Shown here piece by piece: positions 1 to 6,604 of a stretch of 8,488 nt of DNA. The translations under genes and the position numbers were made by a program. Each line of letters starts with the position of its first letter. Positions within the stretch are counted from its first letter, which is position 1. The DNA is from an uncultured Bacilli bacterium (GTDB taxonomy: Bacteria; Bacillota_I; Bacilli_A; RF39; UBA660), in NCBI GenBank assembly GCA_947632275.1, contig CANROR010000053.1:1-8488 (forward strand), given 5' to 3'. A model generated the notes under the pieces. The model had not been told where the DNA came from. It was given only the letters and a program-made list of their open reading frames with translations, and ran no database searches.

Positions 1-911
1 TTAGGTTGTAATCCTTCAAAGGTATAACTCGGTTCTGTTGTTTCGTGAAATCTTACAGTTTCGGCGCTCATTAAGGCTATTCTATTTGTTACTTGTTCTT
101 TAGTTTTTTCAATACCATAGTAATATTTAACTACATTTTCTGTTCCTTGATCAATTGTTGGGATAAATTCAATCGTATTATACGTCTTATCTACATCACT
201 TGTTTTTACTTCTGGTAATTCATAACTTGGCATATCTTTTGTTGTTATATATACTTTTCCACTTAAACTCTTTCCAGCATTATTCTTTTGATTTACATCT
301 TTAAAATTGACTAAGGTTACTTTTACTTGCCATTTTTGTTCTTCTTGAGGATTAGCTTTAATATCATAATCACTGGTTATTAAAAAAGTTTCATTTTTCT
401 TTTTTGTTATATCATAACCACCTTCAACCTTTTTTAAGCCAACGATATTTTCTACTGGTTTGTTATTTGGGTCTATTACTTCTAGAATTATCTCTGGTCT
501 TTCTTCTTCCGTCGTATAATCAAATTCATTTTCTTCGATTACCAAGAATAAATTATAATTAGCTTCGGCTTTATTCGTTTCATCATTGGCTAGTAAATGA
601 GCACTTAATTCTACTCCATCACCTAAGTTTTTACTATCTGGACCAAAGTTATCTTGACTAGCAATTATAACAATATCACTATAATCTTTTATTCCATCAC
701 TATTATGTTCATCGACTTTAGTATCATCGGTTACATTGATATCTCTTAAACTAAAGGTTAGGTTATCAACAGTTCCCGTTTTTACTATGGCAGAAGTCGA
801 AGTTCCATCACCAATTTGAGATTGGAAGTATGCATATGATGCTCCAATTAATAAAAAGGCAATAAAAACTATTTCAATTAAATTAGCAATAATTTTTTTC
901 TTGCTTTTCAT
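1..911 (-). CDS. Membrane-anchored surface protein, TasA/CalY-like N-terminus plus fibronectin III-like domain (3' end missing)
   Basis: The frame is open from an ATG at 911 to the window edge, giving 303 codons without a stop, so the C-terminus is missing. The start is fixed by AAGGAG eight bases upstream. Residues 1-30 hold a lysine-rich start, a hydrophobic helix (about 8-25) and an AYAYF-type junction (SYAYFQ, 25-30), as in SipW-dependent TasA/CalY-type signal or anchor segments. Residues about 45-225 look like a beta-rich ectodomain: an N-terminal TVDNLTFSL strand, a YNLFLVIEENEF stretch, then PEIILEV and WQVKVTLVNF. From about 231 the sequence resembles a fibronectin type III domain, ending in YTFEGLQP, which matches the usual Y.F.GL.P turn. 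The product is probably exported and cell-surface attached. Its ligand is unknown. It has its own promoter and lies downstream of the terminator of the recD2 cluster. The FN3 assignment is from motif recall only. Confidence 0.8.
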   Translation of the reverse strand, partial: MKSKKKIIANLIEIVFIAFLLIGASYAYFQSQIGDGTSTSAIVKTGTVDNLTFSLRDINVTDDTKVDEHNSDGIKDYSDIVIIASQDNFGPDSKNLGDGVELSAHLLANDETNKAEANYNLFLVIEENEFDYTTEEERPEIILEVIDPNNKPVENIVGLKKVEGGYDITKKKNETFLITSDYDIKANPQEEQKWQVKVTLVNFKDVNQKNNAGKSLSGKVYITTKDMPSYELPEVKTSDVDKTYNTIEFIPTIDQGTENVVKYYYGIEKTKEQVTNRIALMSAETVRFHETTEPSYTFEGLQP

Positions 912-947
912 TACTTATGCTCCTTCTCACTATGACTCTATAATATA

Positions 948-976
948 ATTATAGCTCTATTACGATATTAAAACAA
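948..976 (-). promoter_or_regulatory. Sigma-A type promoter for the surface protein gene at 911
   Basis: Reading the minus strand, TTGTTT (976-971) is followed by a 17-base spacer and a perfect TATAAT (953-948). The expected transcription start is near 941, giving a leader of about 30 bases that contains the AAGGAG ribosome site before the ATG at 911. The -10 box is consensus and the -35 box is weak (TTG only). The flanking region is extremely A/T-rich, so a second overlapping -10 cannot be excluded. Confidence 0.6.
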
Positions 977-1022
977 TAATATTTTTTATTTTTTTTACCA
1001 GATTTTAAGGAGTTTTAAACCT

Positions 1023-1043
1023 AAAAAAAGTTTTAAAAACTTT
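1023..1043 (-). terminator. Weak A/T-only hairpin with T-run, possible back-up terminator
   Basis: On the minus strand AAAGTTTT, one base, then AAAACTTT forms an inverted repeat that runs into seven T residues (1029-1023). Only one G-C pair is possible and the real loop would consume several pairs, so the stem is weak. It sits about 15 bases beyond the stronger hairpin at 1054-1079 and could act as a second stop in tandem. It may also be chance in A/T-rich DNA. Confidence 0.3.
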
Positions 1044-1053
1044 CTTATAAGAT

Positions 1054-1079
1054 AAAAAAAGTCAACAATTTGTTGACTT
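1054..1079 (-). terminator. Intrinsic terminator of the mtaB-recD2 cluster
   Basis: The arms AAGTCAACAA (1059-1068) and TTGTTGACTT (1070-1079) are perfect inverted complements with one base between them, so the working hairpin is about 8 bp with a 5-base loop. On the minus strand it is followed by an uninterrupted T-run (1060-1054). The stem begins inside the TAA stop codon (1080-1078) of the small upstream gene, so coding sequence and terminator overlap by two bases. Confidence 0.8.
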
Positions 1080-1239
1080 AATTATCCATTTTTTTCATCA
1101 TTTTATTTGCTTCATTGGCTGCATTGTTTAATAGCTTATCAATTTTATTTTGTTTTTGTTTATCCATCATTATGTAAGCCATCATGCCCATTGCGCCAAC
1201 GGCTGCCATACCAGCCATTACTTCTAAAGTTTTTTTCAT
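1078..1239 (-). CDS. Methionine-rich 53-residue small membrane protein
   Basis: This short frame starts at ATG 1239 behind a strong AGAGGTGG ribosome site five bases upstream and ends with TAA at 1080-1078, giving 53 residues. The N-terminus is MKKTLEVMAGMAAVGAMGMM, then AYIMM: one predicted membrane helix (about residues 5-25) with small residues and spaced glycines (10, 15, 18). A lysine, asparagine and glutamine-rich tail (about 26-53, with NKIDKLLNNAANEANKMMKK) is likely helical. Eleven of the 53 residues are methionine. It begins 41 bases after recD2 on the same strand, with no obvious terminator between, so it is probably the last gene of that cluster. It is loosely reminiscent of small YtxH or DUF3918-type Bacillota proteins, but I do not recognise the family. 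Function unknown. Confidence 0.75.
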   Translation of the reverse strand: MKKTLEVMAGMAAVGAMGMMAYIMMDKQKQNKIDKLLNNAANEANKMMKKMDN

Positions 1240-1280
1240 GAAATCCACCTCTAAAAATAGTATGGATTAAAAACCGCTAA

Positions 1281-3458
1281 TTATACTTCATAAACATGAA
1301 TTATTTTTTCTTTTAAGCTAGTTTTCCGATTATTCGCAAAATTATTTTGAACAGCTTGGGCAAAGGAACGAGCTTCACCGACAATGGTTAAACTTTTTTT
1401 AGCCCGCGATACCCCCGTATAAATTAATTTATTATAAAGCATTTTATAATAAGACCGACAAACAGGTAAAATAACATGATCAAACTCAGAACCTTGACTT
1501 TTATGAATGGTAATCGCATAAGCATGTTTAATTTGTTTTAAATCTTTTTTTTCATAAATCACATTATTGCCATCAAAATTAATGGTTATTTTATTACCTA
1601 ATATTCTTTCGATATAACCAATATCGCCATTAAAAACATTATGTTCTAAGTCATTAACTAATTGTAAAACTTTATCATTTTCCCGATAGACAACATCACC
1701 ATAGACAATTTCCGCTTTACTTCTTTTGGCAGGATTATAAATATTTTGTAAAATAATATTTAAATTATCTATCCCATTTTCCCCTTTATACATAGGAACT
1801 AAAACTTGCATATTTTTCTCGGTAATTCCTTTTTCTTGCGAAAAATGAATTATTTGTTCAATCATGTTTTTAATTTTACTAGCCTCAACTTGGAAAAAAG
1901 AATAATCGTCTTTTTTCGTTAAAAAATCTTCACTTAAATCAACATTTTTAATTTCTTTGGCTAAATAAGGAATATAAGAATTATTACTTTGGCGATAAAT
2001 TTCATTTAAAGGTGCATAATTAAATAAATCGGTACTAATTAAATCATTTAAAACTAAACCGGCCCCGACACTCGGAAGTTGAAAAGTATCACCTACTAAT
2101 ATAAGTTTAACATTTAAATTAATGCCTTTAAGTAAAGCCGAAAATAAACAAGCATCTATCATCGAAACTTCATCGACAATAATTAACTCTTGACTAGTTT
2201 TATTTTCTTCATTATAGAAAAAATCATTCCGGTCTTTATTCCATTTTAAATAACGGTGAATCGTATAAGCTGGTAAATGGGTAGATGTAGCCATTTTCTT
2301 GGCGGCCCTACCGGTCGGTGCTAAAAGGGCAATTTTTTCTAAAACACTGATGGGCTCTAAATGATATTCTTCAATATATAATTTTACAATTGCATTAATA
2401 ATCGTCGTTTTCCCAGTGCCGGGTCCCCCTGAGATAATGGTAATATTATTATTTAACGCACTTTTAATCGCATTTTTTTGATCCATATTATAAGAAATTT
2501 TATTTTGATTTTCGAGATTTGTAATCCGTTCATCTAAATCTTTAATTTTGGTAATTGGCATTTGGTCAATTATCCTAAGCGTTCTAGCAATACTTGCTTC
2601 CGCTTCATAATATTTAGCTAAAAAATATCTTTTATCTTCAATATAAACTTTTTTAACAGAAGCTAGTTCATTTAATTTTTCCAGCATATCTTCTTCCCTT
2701 AAAAAAATATTATATTCGCGTTGTAAAACCATATTTATTTCTTCTAAAAAAGAATATGTATCGCCCAGATTCGTGGCTAAAATTTCTAAACTTTGTAAAA
2801 TACAAGCCTTAGTTCGCACATCGGTTTCCCCGAAATTAGTTAAATAAATACTATCTAATCTTTTAAAATCAATTAATTCTTTAATATCATAAAAATCATC
2901 GCCACAAATGCCATCAATATTATCTTTAAAGCGATTATAAATTCGCGAACATTCTTCGATGGAAAAACCTAAATTTTGGAGTTTAATAATGGCATCACTA
3001 CTTTTATCAAAGTTAACAATTGAATTATAAATTTTCTCGGCTTTTGTTTCGTTCATACCTTCTACTAAAAGTAAATTATTTTTATTTTCTTTAATTTTAG
3101 CTAACGTATCTTCACCAAATAAATCGACGATTTTTTTAGCCGTTTTTTCTCCACAGGATTTAACAAAATTGCTAGCTAGAAATTCAATAATAGCTTCTTT
3201 AGTCGTCGGTTTATCAATTTCAAACCGTTCAAAACAATATTGATTACCATATTTTTCATTATGCCGATATTCGCCATATAAAATGATCCCTAAATCAATT
3301 CGAACTTCGGTTAGATTGCCGGTTACCGTTATCGTTTTATTAATTTGTTTTTCTAAAGCTTCATCATCAGTTTCTTTTAAGCGAAAAAGAGCTACCACGT
3401 AGCCATTATCTTCATTATAAAAAATTGTATTTTTGATTTTACCTTTGATATAACTCAT
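1281..3458 (-). CDS. recD2: RecD2-type ATP-dependent 5'-3' DNA helicase
   Basis: At 725 residues this has the usual length and architecture of RecD2 (RecD-like SF1B helicase without RecBC partners), a cytoplasmic DNA repair and replication-fork protein. Residues 1-80 form the small N-terminal beta domain of the family. Residues about 88-150 hold helix-hairpin-helix type DNA-binding sequence (SCGEKTAKKI, LVEGMNETKAEKI). The motor shows Walker A GGPGTGKT (344-351), motif Ia APTGRAAKKM (380-389), Walker B IIVDEVS (426-432), motif III VGDTFQLPSVG (455-465), motif IV IYRQ (487-490), motif V HKSQGSEFD (652-660) and motif VI YTGVSRAK (680-687). All key residues are present, so it should be active. 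The ATG at 3458 overlaps the mtaB stop in ATGA, and AGAGG five bases upstream supports translational coupling. Confidence 0.97.
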   Translation of the reverse strand: MSYIKGKIKNTIFYNEDNGYVVALFRLKETDDEALEKQINKTITVTGNLTEVRIDLGIILYGEYRHNEKYGNQYCFERFEIDKPTTKEAIIEFLASNFVKSCGEKTAKKIVDLFGEDTLAKIKENKNNLLLVEGMNETKAEKIYNSIVNFDKSSDAIIKLQNLGFSIEECSRIYNRFKDNIDGICGDDFYDIKELIDFKRLDSIYLTNFGETDVRTKACILQSLEILATNLGDTYSFLEEINMVLQREYNIFLREEDMLEKLNELASVKKVYIEDKRYFLAKYYEAEASIARTLRIIDQMPITKIKDLDERITNLENQNKISYNMDQKNAIKSALNNNITIISGGPGTGKTTIINAIVKLYIEEYHLEPISVLEKIALLAPTGRAAKKMATSTHLPAYTIHRYLKWNKDRNDFFYNEENKTSQELIIVDEVSMIDACLFSALLKGINLNVKLILVGDTFQLPSVGAGLVLNDLISTDLFNYAPLNEIYRQSNNSYIPYLAKEIKNVDLSEDFLTKKDDYSFFQVEASKIKNMIEQIIHFSQEKGITEKNMQVLVPMYKGENGIDNLNIILQNIYNPAKRSKAEIVYGDVVYRENDKVLQLVNDLEHNVFNGDIGYIERILGNKITINFDGNNVIYEKKDLKQIKHAYAITIHKSQGSEFDHVILPVCRSYYKMLYNKLIYTGVSRAKKSLTIVGEARSFAQAVQNNFANNRKTSLKEKIIHVYEV

Positions 3459-4684
3459 AGTATCCTCTTATAAATTTGGCCAATTTCTAATTTTTCATCT
3501 AATTTAACTTCTAAATAATTACTTGTATGGCCATAGCTTTGACCATCTTGCACTTTTTCGACTAAAACATCAACTTCGTGGCCTTTAAATTGTTCAAAGT
3601 ATGCTTTTTCTAATTGTTCCGATAAAGCTAATAATTTTTTTACTCTTTCTTTTTTCTCCTTATCCGGAATTTGATTCGGCATAGATGCGGCTTTTGTTCC
3701 TTCTCTTGGCGAATACGGAAAAACATGAATTTTACTAAAGGCTAATTTTTGACAGTTTTCTAAAGTTTCGGCAAAATTTTCGGTTGTTTCGCCAGGAAAG
3801 CCAACAATAACATCAGTAGTTAAACTAATATTAGGTCTAATTTTTCTTATTTCATCTACTTTATTAAAGAAATAAGCTAAATCATATTTGCGATTCATTG
3901 CCTTTAAAATGGGATTACTGCCAGCTTGTAAAGGAATATGTAAGTGATCAACTAACTTCGGACAAGTTTTTAATACGTTTAAAAATTTATCATTTAATTC
4001 GGTAATTTCAATACTAGAAATTCTGATTCTTTGTAAATCGGGAATTTTAGCCAAATCTAAAATTAAATCACTTAAATCATGATTACTATTTTCATAATGC
4101 CCCGTATGAATGCCCGTTAAAACAATTTCGTGATGATCCTTGGCTAAACATTTAGCTTCCTCTAAAATTAAATTATAATCTTTACTTCTAACACTCCCGC
4201 GAACAAAAGGAATGACGCAATAAGTACAAAAATTATCACAACCATCTTCAATTTTAATAAAAGCCCTAGCATGATCATAACGATTAATAAACATATTTTC
4301 AAAAACGATATCTCGTTTAGGATCAACGGCAAATAAAGATTGATGATTAGCTAAAAAATCTAAAATATATTCGGCAATTTGGGATTTTCCTTTATTTCCT
4401 AATAATAAATCAATTTTTAAATTTTGATAAACTTCGGGATTATTTTGCACCGAACAACCAACCACAACACTAATTTTATCCGGATATTTTTTTTGCATCC
4501 GCCGAATAAACTTTAAACATTTTTGATCCGCGGTATTGGTAACCGTACAAGTATTAATGATAAAAATGTCGGCATTAGCAAAATTCGGAGTATACAAAAA
4601 ATTATGCCGAAGCATATTTTCTTTAATCATATTTGATTCATATTGATTAACTTTACAACCAAATGTATATATTGTAAATTTCAT
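3455..4684 (-). CDS. mtaB: tRNA (N6-threonylcarbamoyladenosine(37)-C2)-methylthiotransferase MtaB
   Basis: This radical-SAM enzyme of the MiaB/RimO family adds a methylthio group to t6A37 of ANN-decoding tRNAs, giving ms2t6A. With the start at 4684 it has 409 residues. The N-terminal methylthiotransferase domain has the three auxiliary-cluster cysteines: FGCKVNQYES (C10), NTCTVTN (C46) and VVGCSV (C77). The radical-SAM CxxxCxxC is CDNFCTYC (C149, C153, C156). LTGIHTGHY (189-197) is the MtaB version of the signature that separates it from MiaB (LGQNVNSY) and RimO. A short TRAM RNA-binding domain ends the protein. The start at 4684 is preferred over an in-frame ATG at 4696 because GGGGG lies five bases before it and the homologous N-terminus begins there. 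It follows the upstream membrane-protein gene by 18 bases and overlaps recD2 by ATGA. Confidence 0.95.
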   Translation of the reverse strand: MKFTIYTFGCKVNQYESNMIKENMLRHNFLYTPNFANADIFIINTCTVTNTADQKCLKFIRRMQKKYPDKISVVVGCSVQNNPEVYQNLKIDLLLGNKGKSQIAEYILDFLANHQSLFAVDPKRDIVFENMFINRYDHARAFIKIEDGCDNFCTYCVIPFVRGSVRSKDYNLILEEAKCLAKDHHEIVLTGIHTGHYENSNHDLSDLILDLAKIPDLQRIRISSIEITELNDKFLNVLKTCPKLVDHLHIPLQAGSNPILKAMNRKYDLAYFFNKVDEIRKIRPNISLTTDVIVGFPGETTENFAETLENCQKLAFSKIHVFPYSPREGTKAASMPNQIPDKEKKERVKKLLALSEQLEKAYFEQFKGHEVDVLVEKVQDGQSYGHTSNYLEVKLDEKLEIGQIYKRIL

Positions 4685-4694
4685 TGAGTCCCCC
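4685..4694 (-). promoter_or_regulatory. Ribosome binding site that fixes the mtaB start
   Basis: GGGGG (4694-4690) with a five-base spacer precedes the ATG at 4684. The alternative in-frame ATG at 4696 lies only seven bases after the previous gene's stop, overlaps this site and has no Shine-Dalgarno sequence of its own. Confidence 0.65.
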
Positions 4695-4702
4695 ATTTAA
4701 AA

Positions 4703-5209
4703 TTAATTTAATTCTTTTTGTAATTGCTTTAAAGCATTTAAAAAGGCTTCTTCTTTGGCAAAACTAATTGCTCGACCCGCGAAACTGGGTTTTTCGGCAG
4801 TTTCTTTATCACTAACCAAGTTATCCATATCAAATTTTTTTACAGATAAGTCATCTAAATATTCTTCTTTTTCATAATTAATTTCGTAATTATGATCTTG
4901 TTTCAATAATTCATCATAACTGATAATTGCCTTTTCTTCTTGATCTTTTTCATATTGCGTAAAATCAATATTATCATGTTCTTCTACCGCATTATTTTGC
5001 AAAGCTTTATTAATTTCTTCAACGATTTTCATTTCTTGCGTTGGTTCTTTCTTTGCTTCTTTTTTATGAGTGAATACTTCATCATTAATTTTAATAAAAT
5101 AAACTAAAGTAATGATTAAAATCATTAAAATTAAAACTGCAAAAAAGAAAACATAATCAATAAAGGTTAAGGTTTTTAAAAAATCCAATATATCACTAAA
5201 TAATCGCAT
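4703..5209 (-). CDS. Single-pass membrane protein of unknown function, first gene of the mtaB-recD2 cluster
   Basis: With the start at ATG 5209 this is 168 residues. An amphipathic start (MRLFSDILDFLKTL) leads into one strong membrane helix (about 17-40, DYVFFFAVLILMILIITLVYF). A hydrophilic, mostly acidic region of about 125 residues follows, rich in E, D and K and probably disordered or coiled, ending in a conserved-looking amphipathic helix (FAKEEAFLNALKQLQKEL, about 150-167). By the positive-inside rule, the K-rich stretch after the helix (HKKEAKK) puts the long tail in the cytoplasm. A GTG at 5221 gives four more residues, but GGTGG five bases before ATG 5209 supports the shorter form. 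It sits 18 bases upstream of mtaB and is probably co-transcribed with it. I do not recognise the family. A tail-tethered adaptor is one guess, without evidence. Confidence 0.8.
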   Translation of the reverse strand: MRLFSDILDFLKTLTFIDYVFFFAVLILMILIITLVYFIKINDEVFTHKKEAKKEPTQEMKIVEEINKALQNNAVEEHDNIDFTQYEKDQEEKAIISYDELLKQDHNYEINYEKEEYLDDLSVKKFDMDNLVSDKETAEKPSFAGRAISFAKEEAFLNALKQLQKELN

Positions 5210-5262
5210 ATCTACCACCACATTAATATTTTAACATTAGATTGACAGATAATTAACATTAA

Positions 5263-5300
5263 AATACTATATTTACATTTATTTGTGTAAATATAGTATT
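5263..5300 (-). terminator. Perfect 15-bp hairpin between the DUF6273-like gene and the mtaB cluster
   Basis: Arms 5263-5277 and 5286-5300 are perfectly complementary over 15 bp with an 8-base loop. It begins 18 bases past the stop of the gene ending at 5318. On the minus strand the stem runs into TTTT and then further A/T-rich sequence, so it is a plausible though weakly U-tracted terminator. Only two G-C pairs are present. Because the stem also contains promoter-like hexamers on both strands (see findings), an operator or regulatory palindrome is an alternative reading. Confidence 0.5.
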
Positions 5301-5317
5301 CTATTATAACGGGAAAA

Positions 5318-6529
5318 TTATGATATGTCCATCAAAATATACGGATTTTCTTTAGTGCCATCCCCATTTGCCGAAATATTTTTAATAATATTTATAACAG
5401 GTCTCACACCTAAAGTATTAGTACTAGCACTATCATAGGCAATGGCCCCATTAGTTTTAACAATATACGGATAATAACTCGTATTTTTCATTACCGCCGA
5501 AGTCATTGTATAATAATTATCTTTTATTTCCGGATTATATAAATAATAAGCCGTATTTTCGGTCTCACTAGCGCCCGCTAAAACCACTTCATCGGCGGTA
5601 AGTAGACCAATATTACTAGATATTTTAGTCCCTAAACACATATTATTCGGAATAAAATTTTTACTAATTCGTAAATAAGCCGCATAAGAACCATCATCGT
5701 CTTTTAATAAATCATTACAAAAATAATGCACGGCAATTACTTCACTATATTTATTTAAACTATTGTTATAAAAAGAATTTAAAGCTTGCGAAATATTCGA
5801 ATTATTATATTCACTACTTTCACCATAGGAATATTTATCGGCTAAAAGACTATCTAACACTAATTTAACCGAACCATCACTATTAATTCCTACGATTCGC
5901 CAAGTTAAATCGGCAAAGGAAACATAATTATTTACAATATTTCCCCGAAAATAATAACTTGTTCCTTCATCATTTTTAACTTTAATTAAACCTTCATTTT
6001 CAACTGCGGAAGTATTAAATTTTGTAGTAGGATTTTTCTTAATATTACTATTGTCAATAATAATATCGCCAAAAGTAGCATTATTCTTTGATCCTAAAGC
6101 TACCATTAATTCACCTGAATATTCTGTTCGCTTTTTCGGTTTTATTTCTAATTTATAAGTTTTAGTCGTATTTCCTTCAATTAATAATTGGTTCGAAACA
6201 ATTGATGAAGCTAATTTATTATCTATTTCTAAAGTGCCATCGACTTCTTTTAATTCATAAGTAGTATCATCAGCATTAATATTAGCTAATTTGATATAAA
6301 ATGAGGCTTCTTCACTTCCATTATTTGTAACCGAAAAATTTAAAGTTAAATCTTTTTTACTTTTAAATTTATTCCCATCTAAATAATTGATAGTCAAATC
6401 CCCATCAACAACTACAACCGCTTCTTTATAAAAATTTTCTTTGTATACTTTATAGGAAACAATTAAAGTTGCACAGGTAACAATTAAAAGAAAAATTAAC
6501 ATTAAACCAGATTTATATCTAAAACGCAC
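5318..6529 (-). CDS. Membrane-anchored extracellular protein with beta-sandwich-like region and DUF6273-like domain
   Basis: A 403-residue protein. Residues 1-27 are a basic start plus one hydrophobic segment (about 9-26), a signal anchor. Residues about 38-146 look like an immunoglobulin-like or TasA/CalY-like beta-sandwich (LTLNFSVTNNGSEEASFYI, then TKTYKLEIKP, then YSGELMVALG). A linker (about 147-190) leads to a DUF6273-like domain (about 190-385): VSFADLTWRIVGINSDGSVKLV, an LNSFYNN-like stretch, GLLTADEV and the closing LGVRPVINI. The tail GDGTKENPYIL is typical of such Bacillota surface proteins. C271 and C298 could form a disulfide. The start is GTG at 6529: no in-frame ATG exists between it and an upstream TAA, and TAAGGA lies 11 bases away, a long spacer. 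It has its own promoter. Probable role at the cell surface; function unknown. Confidence 0.8.
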   Translation of the reverse strand: MRFRYKSGLMLIFLLIVTCATLIVSYKVYKENFYKEAVVVVDGDLTINYLDGNKFKSKKDLTLNFSVTNNGSEEASFYIKLANINADDTTYELKEVDGTLEIDNKLASSIVSNQLLIEGNTTKTYKLEIKPKKRTEYSGELMVALGSKNNATFGDIIIDNSNIKKNPTTKFNTSAVENEGLIKVKNDEGTSYYFRGNIVNNYVSFADLTWRIVGINSDGSVKLVLDSLLADKYSYGESSEYNNSNISQALNSFYNNSLNKYSEVIAVHYFCNDLLKDDDGSYAAYLRISKNFIPNNMCLGTKISSNIGLLTADEVVLAGASETENTAYYLYNPEIKDNYYTMTSAVMKNTSYYPYIVKTNGAIAYDSASTNTLGVRPVINIIKNISANGDGTKENPYILMDIS

Positions 6530-6558
6530 TTTTACATCATTCCTTACATCTTAATTAA

Positions 6559-6588
6559 AGTATAACAAAAGCCTTATTTTTTTGTCAA
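6559..6588 (-). promoter_or_regulatory. Extended -10 sigma-A promoter for the DUF6273-like gene
   Basis: The minus strand shows a perfect TTGACA (6588-6583), an 18-base spacer and TATACT (6564-6559) preceded by TGT, which makes an extended -10 (TGnTATACT). The expected start is near 6552, giving a leader of about 22 bases that includes TAAGGA. The -35 lies only 16 bases after the stop of the GLUG gene, so the gene at 6529 can be transcribed independently. It is the best promoter in the window. Confidence 0.8.
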
Positions 6589-6604
6589 ATATTTCTCGCT
6601 CTTT

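Noticed and set aside
1281..4684. Mycoplasma-type code with TGA as tryptophan
   Set aside because: TGA ends mtaB exactly at the recD2 overlap, and tryptophans in the reading frames are TGG.
4685..4696. Start of mtaB at ATG 4696, giving MGDSMKF
   Set aside because: GGGGG at 4694-4690 is correctly spaced for the ATG at 4684 and would be coding in the longer form. The family N-terminus begins with the MKFTIYTFGCKVNQ type of sequence.
6450..6529. Lipoprotein signal (TC at residue 19) in the DUF6273-like protein
   Set aside because: The residue before the cysteine is threonine within LIVTC. This is not a standard lipobox (needs A, G or S), and the hydrophobic helix continues past it.
6541..6604. 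Intrinsic terminator for the GLUG gene
   Set aside because: I found no convincing hairpin. The A/T runs there belong to the promoter spacer of the next gene.
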